Origin: Alphaproteobacteria bacterium
GTDB lineage: Bacteria > Pseudomonadota > Alphaproteobacteria > Micropepsales > Micropepsaceae
Length of the DNA stretch: 7,338 nucleotides
Assembly: GCA_028869725.1 (NCBI GenBank)
Contig: JAGWRJ010000113.1
Location: 1 to 7,338, forward strand
Direction: 5' to 3'
The position numbers were made by a program, and so were the translations under genes. This document shows, one piece after another, positions 1 to 6,751 of this stretch. Each line of letters begins with the position of its first letter. Positions within the stretch are counted from its first letter, which is position 1. The notes under the pieces were generated by a model that was not told the origin of the DNA, did no database searches, and saw nothing but the letters and a program-made list of their open reading frames with translations.

Positions 1-91
1 AGCCTGCCGGCGGCACAGATAACAAGCGACGGAGAGTTGTTCTGGTTTCTGGACTCGATGTCAGCAGGTCAAATCCAACCCAAGAGGAAAG
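1..91 (+). other. Leader upstream of the GH15 gene
   Basis: This short stretch before the first gene shows no recognisable gene. A stop codon at 20-22 in one frame could be the tail of an upstream gene, but only six codons are visible and cannot be assigned. The ribosome binding site for the GH15 gene is the AGAGGA at 83-88, just ahead of the ATG at 92. I saw no convincing sigma-70 or EcfG promoter here, so the operon promoter probably lies before the window. Confidence 0.4.
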
Positions 92-1927
92 ATGGCGGGA
101 AAAATTGAAGATTACGCAATGATTGGAGATCTGCGCACCGGCTGCCTGATCGAGCGCGGAGGATCCATTGACTGGTTCTGTCCGTCGCGGTTCGATCGGC
201 CGGCGTGCTTTGCAAGTCTGCTGGGCAGCACCGATAACGGACGCTGGCTGATCGGCCCGCGAGGTGCGGCCAGGACCACACGACGCTATCACCCCGGCAG
301 CATGGTCCTTGAGACCACGCACGAAACGGATGATGGCACCGTACGCGTCATCGATTTCATGCCCATCCACAGTGAGCACACGAGCATCGTGCGTCTGGTC
401 AAGGGCCTCAGTGGCACGGTACGCATGCACACCGAACTTGCCGTGCGCTTCGACTACGGCATCAGTGTTCCCTGGGTCAACCGAGTCGATGCGCAGACGC
501 TTGTCATCGTGGCCGGTCCCGATCAGCTGACCTTAAGAACTCCGGTCGCGCTCAAGGGCAAGGACATGCGCTCGCGCGCCGACTTTACCGTGCATGAAGG
601 CGACTTCATTCCGTTTGTTCTCACCCATTCACCATCGCACCTGCCACCGCCGGCTCCGATTGACATCATGGAGACCCTGACCACCACCCAGGGCTACTGG
701 CGGGAATGGTCGTCGCGCTGCACCCTCGACGGCAAACACGGCGATCTTGTCCGGCGTTCGCTGATGACGCTGAAGGCGCTGTCATTCCAGCCGACCGGTG
801 GCATCGTTGCTGCCTTGACCACGTCACTGCCCGAACTGATCGGCGGTCCACGCAACTGGGATTACCGCTATTGCTGGCTGCGCGATGCCACGTTTACGCT
901 TCTGGCTTTCCTCAATGCCGGCTATCGCGACGAAGCCGATCGCTGGCAGAAATGGCTCCTGCGGGCCATAGCCGGCAGTCCCGGGCAGATCCAGATCATG
1001 TATGGCGTGGCTGGCGAGCGCCGGCTCGAGGAATGGACCGTGTCCTGGCTCAAGGGCTATGAGGATTCGGCGCCGGTGCGCATCGGTAATGCGGCGGCCG
1101 GACAGCTGCAGCTGGACATCTATGGCGAGTTGGCCGACGTCTTCGCCCAGGCGAGCCTCGGCGGTCTGGCGGCGCCACAGCGGCGCGACGAACTGCAGCT
1201 CGTCTATCTCGCCCATCTTGAGAAGATCTGGAGCAAGCCTGATGAAGGCATCTGGGAAATCCGCGGCGAGCCCCAGCATTTTGTCCATTCAAAGGCGATG
1301 GCCTGGGTTGCCTTTGACCGGGCCAGCCGCTCGGAGACCGGAAACTATACCAAGGCGCAGCGCAACCACTGGCGCAAGATTGCCGACGAGATTCACGCCG
1401 ACATCTGCGAGCACGGCGTGAAAAACGGCCACTTCACCCAGCATTACGCCACCGATGAGGTCGATGCCAGCCTGCTGCAGCTGGCCCTGGTAGGCTTCCT
1501 GCCGCCCGATGATCCGCGCATTGAGCGCACCATCACGCGCATCGAGGAAACCTTGATGAGCAACGGATTTGTCCTGCGCTACCGGACCGACAGCGGGGTT
1601 GATGGATTGCCCAAGGGCGAGGGTGCATTCCTCGCCTGCAGCTTCTGGCTGGTCGACAATTACCTTCTGCTCGGCCGGCTGAAGGACGGCGAAAAACTGT
1701 TTGAGCGGCTTGTCAGCCTCACCAATGATGTGGGCCTCCTCGCCGAGGAATATGACCCGCGGGCCAAGCGCATGCTGGGCAATTTTCCGCAGGCCTTCAG
1801 TCACGTCGCCCTGGTGAATTCGGCCTATGCGCTGATGGTGGCCCGTGAACACAGGCAGACCCGTGCGCCCGGCACCGAACAGCTGCCGCGCGCCGCCAAG
1901 CGCGTTGCCGCAGTGGTGAACCCATGA
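92..1927 (+). CDS. Glycoside hydrolase family 15 protein (trehalase/glucoamylase-like)
   Basis: Predicted inverting alpha-glucosidase of 611 aa, close to the usual 600 or so for prokaryotic GH15 proteins of this type. The N-terminus carries the typical IEDYAMIGD...GSIDWFC signature (residues 5-30) of the beta-rich N-domain found in GH15 trehalase-like proteins. The (alpha/alpha)6 catalytic domain begins near residue 220. Its substrate-site motif RNWDYRYCWLRDA lies at 254-266. The likely general acid is E389 in GIWE, followed by HSKAMAWVAFDRA. The likely general base is E552 or E553 in LLAEEYDP, followed by GNFPQAFSHVALVNSA. No signal peptide is apparent, so it should be cytoplasmic. Family members include mycobacterial-type trehalases as well as glucan-releasing glucoamylases. 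The position ahead of a sugar kinase and otsB favours trehalose as substrate, but this is inference. The AGAGGA site at 83-88 supports the ATG start. Its stop overlaps the next start (ATGA, 1924-1927). Confidence 0.9.
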   Translation: MAGKIEDYAMIGDLRTGCLIERGGSIDWFCPSRFDRPACFASLLGSTDNGRWLIGPRGAARTTRRYHPGSMVLETTHETDDGTVRVIDFMPIHSEHTSIVRLVKGLSGTVRMHTELAVRFDYGISVPWVNRVDAQTLVIVAGPDQLTLRTPVALKGKDMRSRADFTVHEGDFIPFVLTHSPSHLPPPAPIDIMETLTTTQGYWREWSSRCTLDGKHGDLVRRSLMTLKALSFQPTGGIVAALTTSLPELIGGPRNWDYRYCWLRDATFTLLAFLNAGYRDEADRWQKWLLRAIAGSPGQIQIMYGVAGERRLEEWTVSWLKGYEDSAPVRIGNAAAGQLQLDIYGELADVFAQASLGGLAAPQRRDELQLVYLAHLEKIWSKPDEGIWEIRGEPQHFVHSKAMAWVAFDRASRSETGNYTKAQRNHWRKIADEIHADICEHGVKNGHFTQHYATDEVDASLLQLALVGFLPPDDPRIERTITRIEETLMSNGFVLRYRTDSGVDGLPKGEGAFLACSFWLVDNYLLLGRLKDGEKLFERLVSLTNDVGLLAEEYDPRAKRMLGNFPQAFSHVALVNSAYALMVAREHRQTRAPGTEQLPRAAKRVAAVVNP

Positions 1928-2667
1928 GCACAGGACGCAAGACCGATCAGCGGCCGGTTCTGGCCATCGACATTGGCGGTACCGGGCTCAAGGCTGCACT
2001 TGTCAGTCTCGATGGGCAGATGCTGAGCGAACGCCAGCGCATCCCCACACCCTATCCCTGCCCGCCTCCGATCATGATCGAAGCGCTGGCCCGCCTGGTG
2101 CGCCCGCTGAAGGGCTATGGCCGTATCGCCATCGGCTTTCCGGGCGTTGTGCGCGATGGCCGCGTACTTACTGCTCCCCATTACGGTACCGATGTCTGGC
2201 ATGACTTTCCCCTTGCCCGGACCCTCAGCGAGGAGCTGGGCCGCAAGCCGGCACGCCTGATCAATGACGCGGAAATGCAGGGTCTCGCAGCGATTTCGGG
2301 AAGCGGCCTCGAACTGGTACTGACACTGGGTACCGGCGCCGGCACTGGCCTGTTTCGTGATGGCGAACTGATGCCGCACATGGAGCTGGCCCACCACCCG
2401 GTCCACAAATCCAAAACCTACAATGACTATGTCGGCAAGGAAGCGCTGAAACGCAGCGGCAAGAAGCGCTGGAACCGGCACGTCGCGCGGGTGATCGACA
2501 TTCTCTCAGCACTCTTGAATTATGACCGGCTGTATATTGGCGGTGGCAATGCGCATAAGATCAACTTCGAGCTACCGGCCAATGTGACTTTGGTCACCAA
2601 TGATGCAGGCCTTGAAGGTGGCGGCTTTCTGTGGCGCCAACCCGCAAGCTTTGGCGCGGAGAGGTAA
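1924..2667 (+). CDS. ROK-family sugar kinase, polyphosphate-glucokinase-like
   Basis: Predicted cytoplasmic sugar kinase of 247 aa, probably phosphorylating glucose to glucose-6-phosphate. The N-terminal phosphate loop DIGGTGLK is at residues 16-23. The likely catalytic base is D115 in INDAE (113-117). A second nucleotide/phosphate motif LGTGAGTG spans 135-142. ELAHH (154-158) matches the E..H pair of the family, and IGGG is at 205-208. The zinc-binding CxCGxxGC motif of classical ROK repressors and kinases is absent: only one cysteine is seen. That absence, the short length and the GTGxGxGLF segment resemble the polyphosphate/ATP glucokinase branch. There is no N-terminal helix-turn-helix, so it is not a ROK repressor. 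No clear Shine-Dalgarno precedes the ATG, which overlaps the GH15 stop, so translation is probably coupled. The phosphoryl donor (ATP or polyphosphate) cannot be read from sequence alone. Confidence 0.85.
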   Translation: MSTGRKTDQRPVLAIDIGGTGLKAALVSLDGQMLSERQRIPTPYPCPPPIMIEALARLVRPLKGYGRIAIGFPGVVRDGRVLTAPHYGTDVWHDFPLARTLSEELGRKPARLINDAEMQGLAAISGSGLELVLTLGTGAGTGLFRDGELMPHMELAHHPVHKSKTYNDYVGKEALKRSGKKRWNRHVARVIDILSALLNYDRLYIGGGNAHKINFELPANVTLVTNDAGLEGGGFLWRQPASFGAER

Positions 2668-2670
2668 CAG

Positions 2671-3408
2671 GTGCAGGCAGGATTTCCCAACATCGATCTG
2701 AAGGCCGATGCTCTTCTGCTTGATGTCGATGGTACACTGATTGATATCGCACCGACGCCCGAAGAGGTCGTGGTCCCGGAACAGCTGCGCCTGTCCTTGC
2801 ATGTCCTGTGGGATCATTCACAAGGGGCAACCGCGCTGGTCAGCGGGCGTCCCCTTGCAAGTCTCGACAGCCTCTTTGCCCCCCTGCGCCTGCCGGCATC
2901 GGGCACGCATGGCGCGCAGCTGCGCGCACGCGCAACCTCCAGCCAGCTCGAGTTTGAAGCACCACTCTTTCCGGACGAGCTGCGCCGGGAGCTTGATCAT
3001 CTGGGCCAAAAATTTGCGGCAGTGCGCATCGAGGACAAGCGGTATTCGCTGGCCTTCCACTACCGCGGTCATGAAGCGCTCGAAACTGCACTCGTGACTG
3101 AACTCGAAAACAGAATGAAGGCTCTGCCACCTGGTTTTGAGCTTCTGCGCGGCAAGGCGATCCTCGAAATCCGTCCGCAAGGCGTCAACAAAGGCGAAGC
3201 GGTGCGCAGGCTATTGCGCTATGCACCCTTCAAGGGACGCAGACCAGTTTTTCTGGGCGATGATCACACCGATGAGGACTGCCTCAGAGTGTTGCCGGAA
3301 TTCGGTGGCATCGGCGTTGCGGTGGGGCGTGATCTGAAAGGCGCAGCATACCGCGTCAACAGTCCTGAAGAGGTGCGCCACTGGCTCGCGCAATTGGCCC
3401 GCGTCTGA
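2671..3408 (+). CDS. otsB: Trehalose-6-phosphate phosphatase
   Basis: Hydrolyses trehalose-6-phosphate to trehalose, the second step of the OtsAB pathway, in the cytoplasm. The 245-aa HAD-superfamily protein shows all catalytic motifs: motif I DVDGT at 18-22 (nucleophile D18, acid/base D20), motif II SGR at 58-60, the cap/substrate segment EDKRYSLAFHYR at 121-132, motif III lysine K174 in GVNKGEA, and motif IV GDDHTDED at 196-203 for magnesium. GTHG at 78-81 is the usual GxHG segment. The start is GTG at 2671, supported by GGAGAGG at 2658-2664 with 6 nt spacing. This site sits inside the end of the kinase gene, whose stop is only 3 nt upstream, so the genes are surely co-transcribed. Length is normal for bacterial OtsB. 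Confidence 0.95.
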   Translation: MQAGFPNIDLKADALLLDVDGTLIDIAPTPEEVVVPEQLRLSLHVLWDHSQGATALVSGRPLASLDSLFAPLRLPASGTHGAQLRARATSSQLEFEAPLFPDELRRELDHLGQKFAAVRIEDKRYSLAFHYRGHEALETALVTELENRMKALPPGFELLRGKAILEIRPQGVNKGEAVRRLLRYAPFKGRRPVFLGDDHTDEDCLRVLPEFGGIGVAVGRDLKGAAYRVNSPEEVRHWLAQLARV

Positions 3409-3536
3409 ACCAATCAGCCAGCATCAGAACGAAAAATAGCGTAGCTGAGCGTGTGCTGGGACTTGCGAGAAAGAAATTCTTGCCAAAATACTACGTTTTG
3501 TTCATTGAGGGACCGACGAATTGGGAGATTTGATCA

Positions 3537-3553
3537 GCCGCGCGCCACGCGGC
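3537..3553 (+). other. Leader hairpin before otsA
   Basis: GCCGCG (3537-3542) and CGCGGC (3548-3553) form a perfect 6-bp GC-only stem with a 5-nt loop. It lies 12 nt before the AAGGAGG ribosome binding site of otsA. No U-run follows, so it is not an intrinsic terminator. It may stabilise or modulate the otsA leader, or be incidental in GC-rich DNA. Confidence 0.35.
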
Positions 3554-3564
3554 ACAACCGTGTC

Positions 3565-3571
3565 AAGGAGG
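3565..3571 (+). promoter_or_regulatory. otsA ribosome binding site
   Basis: A near-perfect AAGGAGG lies 6 nt before the ATG at 3578. It decides the start of otsA. A TTG at 3521 in the same frame would add 19 residues before the conserved MGRIFIISNR beginning and has only a weak GAGG upstream, so it is not preferred. Confidence 0.85.
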
Positions 3572-3577
3572 ACCGAT

Positions 3578-5023
3578 ATGGGCCGCATTTTCATCATCTC
3601 CAATCGGGTCGCGGTTCCTGATCCCAAGCGCGGTGTCCAGGCCGGTGGTCTTGAGGTCGCCTTGCGCAGCACGCTGAAGAACCACACCTCGATCTGGCTG
3701 GGCTGGAGCGGCGAGATCAAGCCACAGGAGCAATGCGAGACCCGCACCATCACCCGCGGCTCCATGACATACATCGTCAGCGATCTGTCCGAAGAGGACT
3801 ACAAGGAATATTACAGCGGCTTTGCCAACCAGGTGCTGTGGCCGATCCTGCACTACCGGCTCGATCTTGCCGAGTTCACACGCCGTGATCTGACCGGTTA
3901 TCTGCGCGTCAACGAGCACTTCGCTGATGAGATCACCAAGGTCCTTGAACCGGACGATATTGTCTGGGTGCATGATTATCATCTCATCCCCCTGGCGCGT
4001 GCGCTGCGCGAGCGCGGTCATCGCAACCGCATCGGATTCTTCCTCCACATTCCGGTTCCGCCGCCGGAGATCTTGACGGCGATGCCCAATCATGACCGGC
4101 TGCTTCCGGCCCTGTGTGACTATGATCTTGTCGGCTTTCAGACCCAGGGTGATTGCGCCAATTTTGCCCGCTATCTGGCGAGTGAGATCGGAATTCCTGC
4201 CCGCATTCCGGGTGCAACACGCAGCACCACCGGAGTTGGCAACATGCGCATTGGCGCCTTTCCGGTTGGTATCGAAACCGAGGAATTTGCCGCCATGGCG
4301 GCCAGAGCGCAGGACTCGAATTTTCTCAAACGCGTCGTAAGAAGCGTTCCGGGCGAGATCGTCATCGGGGTCGACCGACTGGATTATTCAAAAGGTCTTG
4401 CCCAGCGCCTTGATGCCTACCAGGATTTTCTGGCTGCCAATCCGGACTGGCATGGCAAGGTCACGTATCTGCAGATTACGCCCAAGAGCCGTTCCAACAT
4501 CCCCGAATATGCAGAGATGCAAACCCTGATTGATACCAAGGCCGGCCATATCAATTCGAGTTTCGGTGATGTCTCCTGGACGCCGGTGCGCTACACCAAT
4601 CAGCCTTACAGCCGCAATGCACTTGCCGGCCTCTATCGTGCCGCAAGGGTTGGTCTCATCACCCCATTGCGGGATGGAATGAACCTGGTTGCCAAGGAAT
4701 ATGTCGCGGCCCAGGATCCGGACGATCCCGGCGTTCTCATTCTTTCGCGCTTCGCTGGCGCCGCTGCCGAACTGGAGGCAGCCCTCCTCGTCAACCCCTA
4801 CGACCCTGAATCAGTCGCGAGCGCCATTGCCAGGGCGCTCTCGATGCCACGCGAGGAACGTGTGGCCCGCCAGCGCGCGCTCTATGCCAGTCTGCAGGCC
4901 AATGACATCAGCATATGGGGCGCCCGCTTCATGAAGGCCCTGACCCGCAAGGTCGGTGAGAGCGAACGGGTGGAGGCGCGCAGCAGCAGCGTTAGCGCGT
5001 CACCTCAGACAAGGGCGCGCTGA
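3578..5023 (+). CDS. otsA: Alpha,alpha-trehalose-phosphate synthase (UDP-forming)
   Basis: GT20 retaining glucosyltransferase making trehalose-6-phosphate from UDP-glucose and glucose-6-phosphate in the cytoplasm. From the ATG at 3578 it has 481 aa, typical for bacterial OtsA. It begins with the canonical ISNR (R10), then GG at 23-24, W40 in IWLGWSGE, and Y79 and W88 in the glucose-6-phosphate pocket. VHDYHL includes D133. The UDP-glucose site shows DRLDYSKG (R267, K272) and the RDGMNLVAKEY segment (365-375). By recall these match E. coli R9, W40, Y76, W85, D130, R262, K267 and D361. The last 20 or so residues are serine/arginine-rich, with no motif seen. The final 32 nt overlap the convergent MFS gene. 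The partner otsB is directly upstream, after a 169-nt gap. Confidence 0.96.
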   Translation: MGRIFIISNRVAVPDPKRGVQAGGLEVALRSTLKNHTSIWLGWSGEIKPQEQCETRTITRGSMTYIVSDLSEEDYKEYYSGFANQVLWPILHYRLDLAEFTRRDLTGYLRVNEHFADEITKVLEPDDIVWVHDYHLIPLARALRERGHRNRIGFFLHIPVPPPEILTAMPNHDRLLPALCDYDLVGFQTQGDCANFARYLASEIGIPARIPGATRSTTGVGNMRIGAFPVGIETEEFAAMAARAQDSNFLKRVVRSVPGEIVIGVDRLDYSKGLAQRLDAYQDFLAANPDWHGKVTYLQITPKSRSNIPEYAEMQTLIDTKAGHINSSFGDVSWTPVRYTNQPYSRNALAGLYRAARVGLITPLRDGMNLVAKEYVAAQDPDDPGVLILSRFAGAAAELEAALLVNPYDPESVASAIARALSMPREERVARQRALYASLQANDISIWGARFMKALTRKVGESERVEARSSSVSASPQTRAR

Positions 5024-6419
5024 TCTCCTCAAGCGGGCGCCGTTCGGCGGCGATACCAAGGCGCAGTTCGACGAGTGCGGCCAGCAGCATCAGGACCCCG
5101 CCCAGAAGATAACCGTTCAATATGTCACTGCGGGCACCGTCCGCAATCAGGACGCCGAAGAGGGCTGGACCGGCGATACCACCGATCGCGGTGCCGAAGG
5201 CGTAAAACAGTGCGATGGCGAAGGCGCGCATCTCGAGCGGAAAGCTTTCACCAACGGTGAGATAGGCAGCGCTTGCCCCTGCCGATGCAAAGAAAAAGAT
5301 CACGCTCCAGGCTATCGTCTGGGTCACAGCATCAAGCAGTCCTTGCGCGAACAGGATTCCGACTACGATCACGAGCACGCCGCTGATGGCATAGGTTGCG
5401 GCGATGAGAGGTTTCCTACCGATGCTGTCGAAGAAATGTCCAAGCAGGAGAGGCCCGGCAAAATTGCCCAGCGCAAAGGGCAGGATGTACCAGCCGATTG
5501 AGCGCGCGGTGATCCGGTAAAAATGGGTGAGAATGAGCCCGTAGGTGAAGAATATCGCGTTGTAGCAGAAGGCCTGGGTCGCCATCAGCGTCAGGCAGAG
5601 CACAACCCGCGCAGGGTACTGGACAAAGAGGATCCGCCCCACATCCACAAGCGACAGACGCTGTGGCAGGCCAAGGCGGATGCGTGGCAGATCAGCTGCC
5701 TGCGGCACCAGGGTCTGGCGCCGTGCTGCCGCCTCGATCCGCCCGACGATGTGCTCGGCCTCTGCGACGCGTCCATGCGTCATCAGCCAGCGCGGACTTT
5801 CGGGCAGGACCTTGCGTACCAGAAGAATGAAGATGGCAAGCACGCCACCGGTGACAAAAGCCACGCGCCAGCCCAGCGTCGGCGGCAGCCAGGCAGGATT
5901 GAGTGCTGCCACCGCGCCCAGCGCCCCCAGGGCCGCGCCGATCCAGTAGCTGCCATTGATGACAAGATCGGTGACGCCACGCCGCCGGGCCGGAATGAAT
6001 TCCTGGACCGCCGAATTGATCGCGGCATATTCGCCGCCGATACCCATGCCGGTGAGAAAGCGAAAGAGCACAAAAGACCAGAAGTTGAATGATAGTCCGG
6101 TCAGCACGGTGGCGATGAGATAGACGCCGAGGGTGACAGTGAACAGGCGCTTGCGTCCCCACAGATCGGTGAGCCAGCCGAACAGAAGCGCGCCAAGAAC
6201 TGCACCGGCAATATAGAAGCTCGCTGCATAGCCGATGAGGGCGGCATTGAGCCCGAGCCCGGAACTCTTTTCGAGTGCGCCCGACAGCGAGCCGACGAGC
6301 GTGACTTCAAGTCCGTCGAGAATCCAGGTTGCGCCCAGTCCGAAGGCCACAAGCCAATGAAACCGTACCCAGGGCATCCGGTCGAGGCGTGCCGGAACAT
6401 CCGTCTCCACAAACTCCAA
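4992..6419 (-). CDS. MFS transporter (sugar-porter-like, 12 transmembrane segments)
   Basis: Inner-membrane secondary transporter of about 475 aa. TM1 carries the WILDGLEVTLVG signature (32-43, with D35 and E38). The MFS motif A between TM2 and TM3 is GWLTDLWGRKR (81-91), repeated in the second half as GHFFDSIGRK (327-336). GMGIGGEYAAIN is at 124-135 in TM4. PESPRWL (206-212) opens the long central loop before TM7, as in sugar porters. Substrate is not recognisable. A sugar, organic acid or aromatic acid are all possible. The start is uncertain: TTG at 6419 has GAAGGG at 6436-6431 upstream with 11 nt spacing. GTG at 6410 or ATG at 6377 (residue 15) are alternatives, though the stretch before residue 15 looks family-like. 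It converges on otsA with a 32-bp overlap and shares its upstream region with the divergent 76-codon gene. Confidence 0.9.
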   Translation of the reverse strand: MEFVETDVPARLDRMPWVRFHWLVAFGLGATWILDGLEVTLVGSLSGALEKSSGLGLNAALIGYAASFYIAGAVLGALLFGWLTDLWGRKRLFTVTLGVYLIATVLTGLSFNFWSFVLFRFLTGMGIGGEYAAINSAVQEFIPARRRGVTDLVINGSYWIGAALGALGAVAALNPAWLPPTLGWRVAFVTGGVLAIFILLVRKVLPESPRWLMTHGRVAEAEHIVGRIEAAARRQTLVPQAADLPRIRLGLPQRLSLVDVGRILFVQYPARVVLCLTLMATQAFCYNAIFFTYGLILTHFYRITARSIGWYILPFALGNFAGPLLLGHFFDSIGRKPLIAATYAISGVLVIVVGILFAQGLLDAVTQTIAWSVIFFFASAGASAAYLTVGESFPLEMRAFAIALFYAFGTAIGGIAGPALFGVLIADGARSDILNGYLLGGVLMLLAALVELRLGIAAERRPLEEISAPLSEVTR

Positions 6420-6450
6420 TTTGGGCCAATCCCTTCAGACACCTCTTTTG

Positions 6451-6476
6451 GGAACGCAAAGGCCATAGCTCGCGTT
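6451..6476 (+). promoter_or_regulatory. Putative EcfG-type general stress promoter for the 76-codon gene
   Basis: GGAAC (6451-6455) is followed after 17 nt by CGTT (6473-6476). This matches the alphaproteobacterial EcfG/SigT consensus GGAAC-N16/17-CGTT exactly. Transcription would start near 6483, leaving a leader of roughly 35 nt before the ATG at 6520. The match is seen directly. Use by EcfG is inference and assumes an alphaproteobacterial host. Confidence 0.65.
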
Positions 6477-6478
6477 CC
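6453..6478 (-). promoter_or_regulatory. Putative EcfG-type general stress promoter for the MFS gene
   Basis: Read on the minus strand, GGAAC lies at 6478-6474 and CGTT at 6456-6453, again with a 17-nt spacer. Transcription would start near 6446, just upstream of the GAAGGG at 6436-6431 and the TTG start at 6419. The same 28 bp thus reads as an EcfG promoter on both strands, because its 7-bp ends GGAACGC and GCGTTCC (6451-6457, 6472-6478) are inverted repeats. A dyad operator for an unknown regulator is the alternative. Confidence 0.55.
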
Positions 6479-6492
6479 GTTGAGGGTTATCA

Positions 6493-6518
6493 TACGGTAC
6501 ACTGAGCTTACGGTACAC
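6493..6518 (+). repeat. Direct repeat TACGGTACAC, two copies
   Basis: Perfect 10-bp copies lie at 6493-6502 and 6509-6518, a period of 16 nt. They are separated by TGAGCT. The second ends one base before the ATG of the 76-codon gene, in the place where a ribosome binding site would normally be. It may be an operator, an RNA-protein binding site or a recent small duplication. Confidence 0.6.
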
Positions 6519-6519
6519 A

Positions 6520-6750
6520 ATGAAGCACGCCAAATTCATTGCCGAAGCCAAGCGTAATCCGATGCGCATGTATGCGCGGCCCGCCGATGTTCTGCGTGAT
6601 CGCAGGCTCGACAATCTCGAACGTCTGGAGATTCTGCGCATCTGGGAAAGCGCAGCACGGGCGCGGGCCGATGAGATTGATCTGGGCGGTGTCATGACCG
6701 CGCTGGAAGAAGCACAGCGTAAACTGTCACCATCGCGGGACGAAGGCTGA
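6520..6750 (+). CDS. Conserved-looking hypothetical small protein (76 aa)
   Basis: Small, charged, helix-rich cytoplasmic protein of 76 aa with no signal peptide or membrane segment. The core PADVLRDRRLDNLERLEILRIWE (residues 21-43) resembles, by recall, short uncharacterised proteobacterial proteins with a P.xVL.D.RL...E+..IL..WE pattern. The remainder, to about residue 70, is predicted helical and rich in A, E and R. No function is known to me. Support for being real: a convincing promoter upstream, a normal ATG, and codon use like the neighbours. Odd: no Shine-Dalgarno is visible. The nearest purine tract, GAGGG at 6482-6486, is over 30 nt away. A direct repeat fills the usual site. It converges on the egtD-like gene with one nucleotide between stops. 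Confidence 0.7.
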   Translation: MKHAKFIAEAKRNPMRMYARPADVLRDRRLDNLERLEILRIWESAARARADEIDLGGVMTALEEAQRKLSPSRDEG

Positions 6751-6751
6751 G

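Larger units (their letters stand above)
3409..3577 (+). promoter_or_regulatory. otsB-otsA intergenic region with a possible otsA promoter
   Basis: This 169-nt gap is AT-richer than its surroundings in its middle part. A weak sigma-70-like pair is TTGCGA (3463-3468) and AATACT (3487-3492) with 18 nt between them. Between these boxes lies a perfect 11-bp palindrome AAGAAATTCTT (3471-3481), a possible operator. No GGAAC-N16/17-CGTT element was found here. The gap suggests otsA can be transcribed separately from the GH15-ROK-otsB operon, although read-through is also possible because no terminator is evident. Confidence 0.3.

Noticed and set aside
58..108. Short 16-codon upstream frame overlapping the GH15 start
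   Set aside because: It has no ribosome binding site and no sign of conservation visible. A leader peptide cannot be supported.
824..2481. Long open frames on the minus strand opposite the GH15 and ROK genes
   Set aside because: They lie wholly opposite well-supported genes, have no recognisable motifs, and are the usual mirror frames of GC-rich coding sequence.
3405..3497. EcfG-type promoter upstream of otsA (TGAAC, AGAAC or GGGAC with the CGTT at 3494)
   Set aside because: None of the GGAAC-like boxes has a CGTT at 16-17 nt. The nearest pairing is about 31 nt apart.
3521..3577. TTG start extending OtsA by 19 residues
   Set aside because: The ATG at 3578 has an AAGGAGG site at ideal spacing and begins the protein exactly where the family normally starts.
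4956..5501. 181-codon plus-strand frame across the otsA end and the MFS gene
   Set aside because: It encodes no recognisable domain and is antisense to clear MFS transmembrane coding sequence.
5523..6092. 189-codon plus-strand frame opposite the MFS gene
   Set aside because: Composition is that of an antisense shadow, with many charged residues opposite hydrophobic MFS codons. No motif or ribosome binding site supports it.
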